From assembly GCA_001800015.1 (NCBI GenBank), contig MGUO01000077.1, positions 8,339-17,153 of the forward strand: a stretch of 8,815 nucleotides of DNA, given 5' to 3'. Source of the stretch: Elusimicrobia bacterium RIFCSPHIGHO2_02_FULL_57_9. Lineage in GTDB: Bacteria; Elusimicrobiota; Elusimicrobia; UBA1565; UBA9628. The number at the start of each line of letters is the position of its first letter. Positions within the stretch are counted from its first letter, which is position 1. This document shows positions 1 to 7,109 of the stretch, in pieces. The notes under the pieces are model-generated. The model searched no databases and was not told the origin of the DNA. It saw only the letters and a list, made by a program, of their open reading frames with translations. The translations under genes were made by a program, and so were the position numbers.

Positions 1-111
1 TTTAACGCCTCGCGCACGCAAGGCCACCGAGAGCTCCAAGGCCTGCCTCTCGGCTCCGCCTATATAAGGGTGAAAGCTCGCGGTGACCATGAGCACGGAA
101 ATTTCTGCCAT
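1..111 (-). CDS. GT4-type glycosyltransferase, N-terminal fragment (cut by window edge)
   Basis: An ATG at 111-109 opens a frame that runs without a stop to base 1, giving 37 residues; the rest lies outside the window. The peptide starts MAEISVLMVTASFHPYIGG and continues AERQALELSVALRARGVK. This is the classic N-terminus of GT-B fold, family 4 glycosyltransferases: a hydrophobic first beta strand, an F-x-P turn, the GG-A-E-R/x-Q loop and the first helix ending in R-G. Family members transfer a sugar from a nucleotide-sugar donor in the cytoplasm, often onto a lipid-linked glycan intermediate. The donor-binding half is not visible, so the sugar cannot be guessed. The ATG follows the TAA of the upstream flippase-like gene after a single base, which implies translational coupling in the same operon. 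No clear Shine-Dalgarno sequence is visible. Confidence 0.85.
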   Translation of the reverse strand, partial: MAEISVLMVTASFHPYIGGAERQALELSVALRARGVK

Positions 112-112
112 G

Positions 113-1105
113 TTAGGGAACCGTTTGGCGATGTTTATTGATGGCCGAGTGCAGCTCCCCAAGAGAAAGTCCGATGCGATAGAGGAAAGCCAGTCCCAAA
201 AAGGTCACGACCAGATACATGATCACATGGCAAAAAAATGCATAGGCCAGCGCCTCGTGAGGAGAAACTCCCATATCGACCAGAAGGGATTTAATCATGG
301 CCTCAAGAGTGCCAAAGGCGCCGGGCGCCGCGGGCAAGGCCGCGCCCGCGCCGGCCCAAGACAGCACGAGAACCGAGCGTTGATAAGTCACGGCGCCGCC
401 CAGACCTAAAGCCAGGGCCCCGGCCCAGTATAAAACCGCGTCGCAGGCCCATAGAATTAGGCTTAGAAACACGGCGGTCGCGCACCAGCGCGGTTCTCTA
501 AGGATCGCGGCTCCCGCCGCCAACTGGGAGATTATGTGATGAATTTTAGGCCAGCGGCGCAGTTGCTTCTCCCAGCTTCCGCCGGGACCCAGCCGGCACT
601 CTGAAAAAATCAGAATGGAGAGGGCCAAGAGCATCCCTAAAAACACCAAAAATACGCCCTGGCGTATAGACACCGGAACAAAAGGAGAGTTCGCGCTGGC
701 TAAACAGAATAGCGCCAGCAAGGCCGCCATATCCAAAGCTCTCTCCACGGCCACGCTGCATAAGGCGGTCATAAGCGGAATATTGAGTTCGCGGCTGGCT
801 AGAAAAGCCCGCGCCACTTCGCCCAAGCGCATGAATAGGACGTTATTAACGGCCAGGCCCACGGCCTCAAGGCGAAACAGCAAGCCGATGGACGGCGTCG
901 CGGCGCGGGAAAGAAGAATGCGCCAGCGCCAAGCCCTGATCGCGATATCAAGAACAATAATCCCCAGCATCAGGGGCAGCCAGCGCCAGCGCGCCGAACT
1001 CAAAACTTCCCACAACCCCCTGATGTGAACGTTGCGCAAGGCCAGGCCCAGGAAAATAACGGTCACGGCCAAGGCGCCGGCCGCGGAAATATGTTTGCGG
1101 TTCAT
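113..1105 (-). CDS. Flippase-like / LPG synthase-type (UPF0104) integral membrane protein
   Basis: A 330-residue protein with many hydrophobic segments (for example about 7-23, 43-57, 113-136, 149-167, 208-232, 285-310). It carries the landmarks of the lysylphosphatidylglycerol synthase transmembrane / flippase-like family (UPF0104, the MprF membrane domain): N88, then RLGEVARAFL at 93-102 (family pattern R-x-G-E-x-x-R), VERALD at 120-125, and LPAAPGAFGTLE at 257-268. Stand-alone members occur in envelope glycan and lipid loci and are proposed to move or modify lipids; the substrate here is unknown. The catalytic lysyl-transferase domain of full MprF is absent. The frame stays open to an ATG at 1273, but that would overlap the preceding gene by 172 bases and add a 56-residue extension unlike the family. 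The ATG at 1105 forms an ATGA overlap with the preceding stop and places the first membrane helix normally. The only Shine-Dalgarno-like sequence is a weak GGAAG well upstream. Confidence 0.85.
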   Translation of the reverse strand: MNRKHISAAGALAVTVIFLGLALRNVHIRGLWEVLSSARWRWLPLMLGIIVLDIAIRAWRWRILLSRAATPSIGLLFRLEAVGLAVNNVLFMRLGEVARAFLASRELNIPLMTALCSVAVERALDMAALLALFCLASANSPFVPVSIRQGVFLVFLGMLLALSILIFSECRLGPGGSWEKQLRRWPKIHHIISQLAAGAAILREPRWCATAVFLSLILWACDAVLYWAGALALGLGGAVTYQRSVLVLSWAGAGAALPAAPGAFGTLEAMIKSLLVDMGVSPHEALAYAFFCHVIMYLVVTFLGLAFLYRIGLSLGELHSAINKHRQTVP

Positions 1106-2946
1106 GCGGCGAGCAACTTCCGCCCCCAGAGCGCCAACCAGGCCGCCCAAGAAAGCAAGGAAAGCAGCGACCAAAACGTCCAACCGGTCGGCGTGAATTT
1201 CAAGTTCAACTCGAATTCTTGTCCCGGCGATAGAGCCTTTGGCGCGGAAACCGCCTGCAGGAAACCATCCCATCTTTCCAATGGAACGTATAATCCGTTA
1301 ACCCAAGCGTGCCACCCTGGATAGTAGGGCTGAGCCACGATCAATTGTCCGGCTTGGGCAGGCCAGCGGCCCGTGATACGCCAAGCCTCAGGCCTTTCCA
1401 GAGAAACCTTCGGCCCAGCTTCCGGCAATACCCCGGAAGCTTGCGTAAAATAAGACAACCCGTAGGGCGCAGATGCCCTGGATAGCCCCCGCGCGGTGAT
1501 CTTGTAAGCCACGCCCAACTGCCGCATCTGGAGGCTGTCGGCGCTCTGCAAGTAAGAACGGCTGGGGTCGACCGCGGGGCGGCCTTCGCTGCGCGCCGCA
1601 TATTGCGCATAAGCGCCCAAAAAGAAGGCTTCGAAGCCATTGACGTTCATGGCGCGATAGAGCAGCGTCTTGTTCGGGTTGGCGAATTCCGGGTCGGTGA
1701 GCACGCGGAAGGGCTTGGCGGAAATTTGCCGCGCCAAAGAGGGTTGCGTTTTCAGGTAATAATCTGAATTCTCGGCGCGCAAAAACCGCTTGTCCCAAAC
1801 CACCAGCTCAATAAGAACGGCCAAAAAAATCAAATACCGCGCCGGCCGCGCGCCCCGCGCCATTTCTAAAATCCGCCATCCCGCCCCCGCAGCGATTACC
1901 AAGCCAAACAAACAAAGAAAAAGATAGCGGGCGGGAGTGCGGAAAAAACCCAGCGGGCTGTATTTGAGCAAAAAAGGATAAAGTGGGTTGTGACCGCCTA
2001 AAGCCAAAAAAATTCCGGCGCCGATGAGCAGCAGGGCCGCGGGTTTGCGCCGCAGGCCGATAAGCGACAGGATAAATCCGGAAAGGCCTATAAAGACGCC
2101 GCTGGTCTCAAAAAATACGGAGGGCGGCATCCTATAGGTCTTGTCCAAGGGATTGCCCCAGGCATCGGGCAGAATCCAGGTCCAAAACGTGGCCGGCTCG
2201 AAAGAATACGCGGTGGTGTAAAGCGCAGGCCAGTCCACGCGTATGGAATTGGCCAAAAATTCCCGCACCGGCGCCCAATAGACCGCGGTAAGCAACAGCG
2301 CCCCAAGGCCTTCGCGCCCAAGAATGGCCAGGGCTCTGGGCCGCTTGTGCCAAGCGGCCCAGAGCCCCATGCCCAAGGCATTAAGAACCATAAATTGCGC
2401 ATGCCCGGAAAAAAGCTGAAGCGCCCAGCCGGCGGCTAACAATCCCGGCGAAAGCGAAAGCCAGGCCAGCCAGCACCAAGGCGCCCAGGAAAGGGCGGCC
2501 AGCAGCGTGGGAATTCCCGCGGTAATCCGGTAAATCAAAAACGGAGAAAAAGCATAGAGAAGGGCCAGAAGCAGGCAGCCCAAAGGGCTCAGGGCCGCGC
2601 GACGCGCCAGAAAAAAAACACCCAACCCTGCCCAGAAAAGATGAAAGGCATACTCCCAAGAGATGGCAAGGATCAGCGGAAAAATCCGGCCCAAAAGAGA
2701 AACTGGATAAAAAAGCACGCTCTGGGAGTTGCCGGCCAGGGGCAGGCCGCTGAAAATATAAGGGTTCCAGAAAGGCATGCGCCCGGCTTCCAGGGTGGAG
2801 GAAACCAGATGGCGCAGGGGATAATGATAAGCGTAAATTTCACCGAAATTGGCGATAGCTTGATGGGGCCTAAACCAAGCCGGCGCTAAAATGGCCAAAA
2901 CCAAAAACGCCAGGGCGGCGACAAAGAAAAAATCTTTACGCCTCAT
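1102..2946 (-). CDS. YfhO-like GT-C membrane glycosyltransferase (second copy)
   Basis: 614 residues, polytopic, with a soluble C-terminal part and a final membrane helix. The N-terminal helix (about 6-22) is followed by an extracytoplasmic loop with FGEIYAYHYP (34-43) and GRMPFWNPYIFSGLPL (55-70), the YfhO/GT-C signature in which the acidic residue after the first helix is usually catalytic. Here it is E36. Further family marks are LGGHNPLYP (316-324), FFRTPARYLFL (334-344) and YYPGWHAWVNG (541-551) ahead of the last hydrophobic segment. YfhO-type enzymes take a sugar from a polyprenyl-phosphate carrier and transfer it outside the cytoplasmic membrane. A TTG at 2976 would give 10 extra residues, but ATG 2946 overlaps the preceding TAA as TAATG and is preferred. 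It is a divergent paralogue of the gene at 3661-5601, separated from it by the GT2 gene. Donor sugar and acceptor are unknown; a non-catalytic partner role is possible. Confidence 0.85.
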   Translation of the reverse strand: MRRKDFFFVAALAFLVLAILAPAWFRPHQAIANFGEIYAYHYPLRHLVSSTLEAGRMPFWNPYIFSGLPLAGNSQSVLFYPVSLLGRIFPLILAISWEYAFHLFWAGLGVFFLARRAALSPLGCLLLALLYAFSPFLIYRITAGIPTLLAALSWAPWCWLAWLSLSPGLLAAGWALQLFSGHAQFMVLNALGMGLWAAWHKRPRALAILGREGLGALLLTAVYWAPVREFLANSIRVDWPALYTTAYSFEPATFWTWILPDAWGNPLDKTYRMPPSVFFETSGVFIGLSGFILSLIGLRRKPAALLLIGAGIFLALGGHNPLYPFLLKYSPLGFFRTPARYLFLCLFGLVIAAGAGWRILEMARGARPARYLIFLAVLIELVVWDKRFLRAENSDYYLKTQPSLARQISAKPFRVLTDPEFANPNKTLLYRAMNVNGFEAFFLGAYAQYAARSEGRPAVDPSRSYLQSADSLQMRQLGVAYKITARGLSRASAPYGLSYFTQASGVLPEAGPKVSLERPEAWRITGRWPAQAGQLIVAQPYYPGWHAWVNGLYVPLERWDGFLQAVSAPKALSPGQEFELNLKFTPTGWTFWSLLSLLSWAAWLALWGRKLLAA

Positions 2947-3668
2947 TAAGGCAAGTATCTCATTTTTAACACCCAAAAAAATCCCGCCCCCAAACGCAGC
3001 CCATTGAGCTTCGATTCGCCGCCGCGGCGATCGACGAATTCTATGGGGACTTCCCTTATGCGCAGGCCGGCGCGCGCCGCCCGAAAAAGAGACTCATGCA
3101 AGATGGAGGGGCCCCGCGATTTGAGGCTTTGCGGCGCCAGCGATTCGAGGGCTTTTCGGCTGAAACAGCGAAAGCCTGAATTGACGTCTGCGACGGGAAG
3201 GTTAAGCAGGCCCCGAGCGTAAAAATTCGCGGCCAAGGTAAGCCAGCGGCGCGCCGCGGCCTTGCGCCCGTCGCAGCCCCCCTGGACAAAGCGGGAGCCG
3301 ACGGCCACATCGCATGATTTCATGGCCTCCAGCAGCTGGGGGACATGGCGGGGCTGGTGTGAAAAATCTCCGTCCATTTCTATCCAGTACTGCGCTGTGC
3401 TTTTTAGCGCATCAAGAAAGCCCTCGCGCCCGGCCAAACCGCGGCCGGGCGGCGGTTGGCGCCGAATAAGCCGCAGGGCCTGCGGATGAAGGCGGATCAT
3501 CCGCTCCACGGCCTCGGCCGTTCCATCGGAACTCTGATCATCGATAACCACGATTTGAAGCGCTGGAATGGAAAGAGCCAATAGCTCCGTGAGCAAGGCA
3601 GCGATGTTCTCTCTCTCATTTAAGGTGGGAACCATGATTAAAACGGAAAGGGCCTTCGGATCAGACAT
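2946..3668 (-). CDS. DPM1-like family 2 glycosyltransferase (polyprenyl-phosphate sugar synthase type)
   Basis: 240 residues with a complete GT-A fold signature of the dolichyl-phosphate mannose synthase group: VPTLNERENI (13-22), VIDDQSSDGT (41-50) for nucleotide-sugar binding, RGLAGREGFLDAL (76-88), the metal-binding region EMDGDFSHQP (97-106, D99 and D101), VGSRFVQGG (123-131), NSGFRCFS (163-170) and FVDRRGGESKL (211-221). Such enzymes move a sugar from a GDP or UDP donor to polyprenyl phosphate on the cytoplasmic face, producing the donor used by GT-C enzymes. No C-terminal membrane helices follow, so it is the short, soluble or peripheral form. The sugar could be mannose, glucose or GlcNAc; motifs do not decide. 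A TTG at 3698 would add 10 residues, but no ribosome site supports it; ATG 3668 lies across the preceding TGA (8-nt overlap) and puts the first beta strand at residue 8, as usual. It sits between two YfhO-like genes, its likely functional partners. Confidence 0.93.
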   Translation of the reverse strand: MSDPKALSVLIMVPTLNERENIAALLTELLALSIPALQIVVIDDQSSDGTAEAVERMIRLHPQALRLIRRQPPPGRGLAGREGFLDALKSTAQYWIEMDGDFSHQPRHVPQLLEAMKSCDVAVGSRFVQGGCDGRKAAARRWLTLAANFYARGLLNLPVADVNSGFRCFSRKALESLAPQSLKSRGPSILHESLFRAARAGLRIREVPIEFVDRRGGESKLNGLRLGAGFFWVLKMRYLP

Positions 3669-5601
3669 TCGCGAGTTTATTGTACCAATAAGCCGCAAAA
3701 GCCATAAGAGAAAGCAGAGAAAGCGCGCGTCCCAAACGCCAGGTCCAAGGGTTGTAGCGGAAATCCAGCCGCCAAGAGCCGGCCGGAACCTCTATCTTTT
3801 GAAACGCGGTTAAGGCGGGAAGGCTCGGCGCGGCGCGGCGGCCATTCGCCGTCTCAAGCGCGGCCTCCCAGCCTGGATAGCGCGGTTCCGAAATAAAAAC
3901 CCAGCCGGGGCTATCCGAAACCCCCACGAGCGAATAACGATCTTCCCGGGGACGATTGAGAGTCAGCGGCCGGCCGGCCGGCAGCAAAAGCGCCGCTTCG
4001 GAAATTTCGGCCGAAATTAGCAGGCCCGTTGAAAAGTCAAAAGCATAGGCCGAGGCGATGGGAACGGCCGGGGCGTAGATTTCCCAAAGCCTGCGGCCTT
4101 CATAACGTAAAAGTTTTGAGTCTTCAAGCAGGCCGGGGGTCAGTAAGCGGCCGATACCCGCCCAAGGGAAATAAGCCGCCGCCCCCTGCGCGCTGGCGCG
4201 GCGATAGAGAAAATCCATGACGTGGTAAGACGGCCCCGGCGCCAACGGATCGCCGAAATTGGCCGCTGAACGCAGGCGAAAAGGAGCGTTGGAGAGCCCA
4301 TAAAGGCGGGTCTTCCAATCTAAGATGGCCTCGGGAGTATTGCGGCCAAGTCCTTGTTCGCTTTCCAGGGCCAGGGGCGAAAGCAGATAGCGGCTATCCC
4401 CCAGCGAGCCTTGCAGACTACGCGTCAAGGATCCCGCCATCGCAAATAAGGGCCAGGACGCTTGCGGCGTTTTGCCCGCGGCGTAAAGGAACAACTCCAA
4501 AGCCGCCAAACCGACCCAAAGCGGCCGTTTGGGCAAACGCTCAAAGCCACAAGCGGCCAATAAAGCCAACGCGGGCAAGGCCATGGCCGCTAAATTCCCG
4601 GGGTAACGGATAAATCTAAGAGGAACGCTTTTAGACCAAATCGCTTCCGAAATAGGGTTTGATCCGCCTAAAATCAGAAGTGCTGTGAAAAATAAAAACG
4701 CCGCCAAGACCGCGGCCTTGGCGCGAGGCAACTTGGTTAAGCCGGCCACTATCGCGATCCAAGCAATGAATCCCAGATAGCAGGACTTCCACCATTCCAC
4801 CGCAGGATTAAAAACCGCTCCAGACAAAAGCGGGCTGATCCAGAGCCGCAAATCGGCCGCTGAAAAACCGAAACGAAGCGATTCCTCCAAGGCCAGGCCG
4901 GCGGCTCTGCGCGAATGCTGAAAAAGTTCCATGGCGGGAAGCAAAAGGCAGGCGGAAAATGCCAAGGCCAGCGCGCCAGCGCCAAACCAGGCCCCGACGC
5001 TGCCCGCAGCGAATCTTAAGCGCCGCTTTGGAGATAAAGCCAAGCTCACGGCCCAGGCCGCCGCCGCAGAACTGATCAACAGCGGCGGAAAACCCGCTAG
5101 AAAGGAGCAGCTTAAAACCAGCGCCAGCGCCGCGGGACGCCGGTAAAACAGCAGCATCCCCGGGGCAAGACTTAACACCGCCAAGTGGTTCAAAAAAGAT
5201 CGCCGGGCGAGAAACACCCCTCCCAGACAAACCCCCAAGGCTCCTCCCAGCGCGCAAAGAGTCGGAAATCGCAGGGACCTTAGCCAGAGATAGGTTAAAA
5301 ACCCGGCCAGCCAATAATGAAAGGCGTGAAAAATCGCCGTGGCTTCGGCAAAGCCGAAAAAGAAATAGGGCGCCGTCCCCGGATAAAATACTGCGTCCTG
5401 CATTGTGGCGGACAAGGGCATTCCAAAATAAACATAAGGATTCCACAAGGGAAGGCGCCCGCTCATCAACAATTGGCTCTCAAGCGCCCGCCAAGGGTGG
5501 TGGATATAGCTTAAGTCCCCCCAATAAGGGGTTAACCCCCGCATCCAGCTCGGCCCAAATTGGCAAAAAACAAGCGCCGCCAAGGCCAGCGCCGCTTTCA
5601 T
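3661..5601 (-). CDS. YfhO-like GT-C membrane glycosyltransferase (first copy)
   Basis: 646 residues, polytopic, with an extracytoplasmic C-terminal domain closed by a last helix (about 622-640). After the first hydrophobic segment come WGDLSYIHHPWR (27-38) and GRLPLWNPYVYFGMPL (48-63), the conserved first loop of the family, with D29 in the position of the GT-C catalytic acid. LGGSNP (311-316), LRFIRYPGNLAAM (328-340) and RYPGWEAALE (574-583), followed by VPAGSW (605-610), match the usual order of YfhO landmarks. Members transfer sugars from polyprenyl-phosphate donors to surface polymers; Bacillus YfhO works with the GT2 enzyme CsbB. Here the GT2 gene follows directly with an 8-nt overlap. 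The ATG overlaps the ligase stop as ATGA. By eye, about 20 of 48 residues in the first loop match the second YfhO-like protein, while the central and C-terminal parts differ strongly, so substrates may differ. Confidence 0.88.
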   Translation of the reverse strand: MKAALALAALVFCQFGPSWMRGLTPYWGDLSYIHHPWRALESQLLMSGRLPLWNPYVYFGMPLSATMQDAVFYPGTAPYFFFGFAEATAIFHAFHYWLAGFLTYLWLRSLRFPTLCALGGALGVCLGGVFLARRSFLNHLAVLSLAPGMLLFYRRPAALALVLSCSFLAGFPPLLISSAAAAWAVSLALSPKRRLRFAAGSVGAWFGAGALALAFSACLLLPAMELFQHSRRAAGLALEESLRFGFSAADLRLWISPLLSGAVFNPAVEWWKSCYLGFIAWIAIVAGLTKLPRAKAAVLAAFLFFTALLILGGSNPISEAIWSKSVPLRFIRYPGNLAAMALPALALLAACGFERLPKRPLWVGLAALELFLYAAGKTPQASWPLFAMAGSLTRSLQGSLGDSRYLLSPLALESEQGLGRNTPEAILDWKTRLYGLSNAPFRLRSAANFGDPLAPGPSYHVMDFLYRRASAQGAAAYFPWAGIGRLLTPGLLEDSKLLRYEGRRLWEIYAPAVPIASAYAFDFSTGLLISAEISEAALLLPAGRPLTLNRPREDRYSLVGVSDSPGWVFISEPRYPGWEAALETANGRRAAPSLPALTAFQKIEVPAGSWRLDFRYNPWTWRLGRALSLLSLMAFAAYWYNKLANV

Positions 5602-7067
5602 GGCGAGACTCCGGCTACGCCGTTGAGTCTCAAAACCGGACAGAACTTGGCGCCCAAACGCCGCCGTTCATTCGCCGCTTCGGGATTATTCATTCGCCTA
5701 TGCAGGCGTTCCAAAGCCACCCAGGTGCTGGCGCGATAGGGATTAAGCGCGGCCGCTCGCTCCAAGTGCGCCAAGGCCGAATGGAGGTTTTTACCCTCGC
5801 CGACTTGGCGCAACTCGATCTCAGCGGCAAAGCGCTCGGTCTCCGGATCATCGACCAACCTCAGGGATCGGGCAAAGAATGCCGCCGATTCGAACGGCGG
5901 GGCGCCTTCGGTGAATAATTCGACTCCCCTGACCTTAAGCCGGTCGGCTTCCCAACGCTGCCAAGTCATATACGAAATTCCCCCGCTTAAAGCGACCGCC
6001 AGCACGCCATAAATGATTTTCAACCGTGCCGCGATATTGACCCCGCGGGAAGTCTGCGGCGTGGAAGATGCGGCGAAATAGCAAAACAGCCAAAAATTCG
6101 CGGGAATGGATAGCGGATAATCCCACAATGATTGGATTAAAATGGCTAGCGCCCCGAAGCGCTTGTGCGCGCCTCCCCGGCGTAAAAAATGGGCCAGCCC
6201 CAGACACCAGGCCAGGGTAAAGACCACGCCATATTCGGCCGCGGTTTCCAAAAAATGCTGGTGGGCGTATAACGACGATAAATTGCGGCCTGGCTCCTGA
6301 AAGGCGGGCAAAACATAGGCGAAAGTGCCTGGGCCAAAACCAAACCCAGGACGGGCCGCGGCCATGCGCGCCGCCGCTGCCCACCATTGCCAGCGATGCA
6401 AAACCTCCGGCGATTGCAGTTTGCCGTAAATAACAACCAGACAAATAAAGCCTATGGCCGCGCCTATCCAATAAGTCACCGGGCCTCTATCGCGGCGCGT
6501 CAGCATCAAAGCGCCGGCCAGGCCCAACCATGCCCCAACGCTGCGGCTCCAAAATAATATCAGGATCAGGGCAAATCCCAGGACCCAATCCCTTTTCTGA
6601 ACGGAAAGGGGCAGCAACAAGAGCGCGGTGCCGGCGAAAACATTGCGATTAAGCAAAGCGCTTACCGGCTCGCTATGCTCATAGTAACGCTGGTAAAAGG
6701 CGAGCAATACCAATATCCAGGCGCAGACCCGTATCGCTTCGTCAATAGCCGCGCGCTCGTCTTTCGAGACAATCGGAATAATGGCGAAAATCCACAGACC
6801 CAAGAGCAGATTGCGCCAAGCCGGCGCCGCGTAAATAGGCAGCGGGCTTAGGGACAGCGCCGCCCAAGACAACACCGCTAAGACCGCGGTCCAGGCCAGG
6901 ATGCGTTGGGAGGGCAGAGGCATATAGCCGATGGCGAAACGGCCGATCAGCCATAAGCAAAAACCGGACACAACGGCCATAAAGAGCAGGGATTGCGCCC
7001 ATAAATCCCAGGAGCCTCTCAGCAGCGGACCGACCGCTACAAGAAGCCCTACAAGGACGGGGAGCAC
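5598..7067 (-). CDS. O-antigen ligase / Wzy_C family membrane protein with TPR-like tail
   Basis: 489 residues. About ten hydrophobic segments fill residues 1-370, and the Wzy_C landmarks are present: SRSVGAWLGLAGAL (174-187), RWQWWAAAARM (225-235) leading into PGFGFGPGTF (240-249) in the large periplasmic loop, then YAHQHFLETAAEYG (267-280). H269 matches the histidine required in WaaL and PglL enzymes. Family members ligate or polymerise lipid-linked glycans in the periplasm: O-antigen ligases, polymerases and pilin oligosaccharyltransferases all share this domain, and motifs alone do not separate them. After the last helix (about 349-365) comes a soluble region whose part at about 390-475 looks like TPR helices (ALAHLERAAALNPYRASTWV is a typical repeat). 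The start is GTG 7067, the only usual start codon after the last in-frame stop (7125-7127), with a weak GAG at spacing 8. It lies 41 nt after the secretin gene and overlaps the next gene by ATGA. Confidence 0.88.
   Translation of the reverse strand: MLPVLVGLLVAVGPLLRGSWDLWAQSLLFMAVVSGFCLWLIGRFAIGYMPLPSQRILAWTAVLAVLSWAALSLSPLPIYAAPAWRNLLLGLWIFAIIPIVSKDERAAIDEAIRVCAWILVLLAFYQRYYEHSEPVSALLNRNVFAGTALLLLPLSVQKRDWVLGFALILILFWSRSVGAWLGLAGALMLTRRDRGPVTYWIGAAIGFICLVVIYGKLQSPEVLHRWQWWAAAARMAAARPGFGFGPGTFAYVLPAFQEPGRNLSSLYAHQHFLETAAEYGVVFTLAWCLGLAHFLRRGGAHKRFGALAILIQSLWDYPLSIPANFWLFCYFAASSTPQTSRGVNIAARLKIIYGVLAVALSGGISYMTWQRWEADRLKVRGVELFTEGAPPFESAAFFARSLRLVDDPETERFAAEIELRQVGEGKNLHSALAHLERAAALNPYRASTWVALERLHRRMNNPEAANERRRLGAKFCPVLRLNGVAGVSP
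5609..5612 (-). promoter_or_regulatory. Shine-Dalgarno GGAG for the first YfhO-like gene
   Basis: GGAG reads on the minus strand seven bases before the ATG at 5601. It lies inside the end of the ligase gene and is the clearest ribosome binding site in the window; most other internal junctions show only weak or no Shine-Dalgarno matches and probably rely on coupling to the upstream stop codon. Confidence 0.6.
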
Positions 7068-7088
7068 GGTCGGGTCTCGTCGAGAGTT

Positions 7089-7109
7089 AGGACTTGTGTC
7101 ACAAGTCCT
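7089..7109 (-). promoter_or_regulatory. 21-bp near-perfect palindrome / RNA hairpin between secretin and ligase genes
   Basis: Arms AGGACTTGTG and CACAAGTCCT are exact reverse complements around a single central base. In RNA this gives a 9-bp stem with a 3-nt loop (or ten pairs on paper). The first arm in the direction of transcription begins with the last base of the secretin stop codon, and the structure ends 21 nt before the ligase GTG. No T tract follows on the minus strand, so it is not a standard intrinsic terminator. Possible roles are an operator for a dimeric regulator, an mRNA processing or stability site at the 3' end of the secretin message, or control of ligase translation. Function is not shown by the sequence. 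Confidence 0.6.

Noticed and set aside
1106..1273. Upstream extension of the UPF0104 gene to an ATG at 1273
   Set aside because: It would lie wholly inside the end of the YfhO-like gene, adds residues unlike the family, and ignores the ATGA junction at 1105.
2947..2976. TTG start for the second YfhO-like gene
   Set aside because: The ATG at 2946 overlapping the GT2 stop as TAATG is a typical coupled start and sits just before the first membrane helix.
3669..3698. TTG start for the GT2 gene
   Set aside because: No ribosome binding site precedes it, and the ten extra residues have no counterpart in DPM1-like enzymes, which begin just before the first beta strand.
3967..3982. Run of CCGG/GGCC repeats
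   Set aside because: It codes for Pro-Ala-Gly-Arg-Pro in the YfhO-like protein; GC-rich codons explain it.
4808..5446. 212-codon open frame on the minus strand, and 171- and 137-codon frames on the plus strand (5403-5918, 615-1028)
   Set aside because: They lie inside convincing genes, show no family motif, and reflect GC-rich codon bias with few stops in other frames.
7089..7109. Intrinsic transcription terminator after the secretin gene
   Set aside because: The stem is only moderately GC-rich and no T tract follows on the minus strand; kept as a palindrome of unknown function instead.
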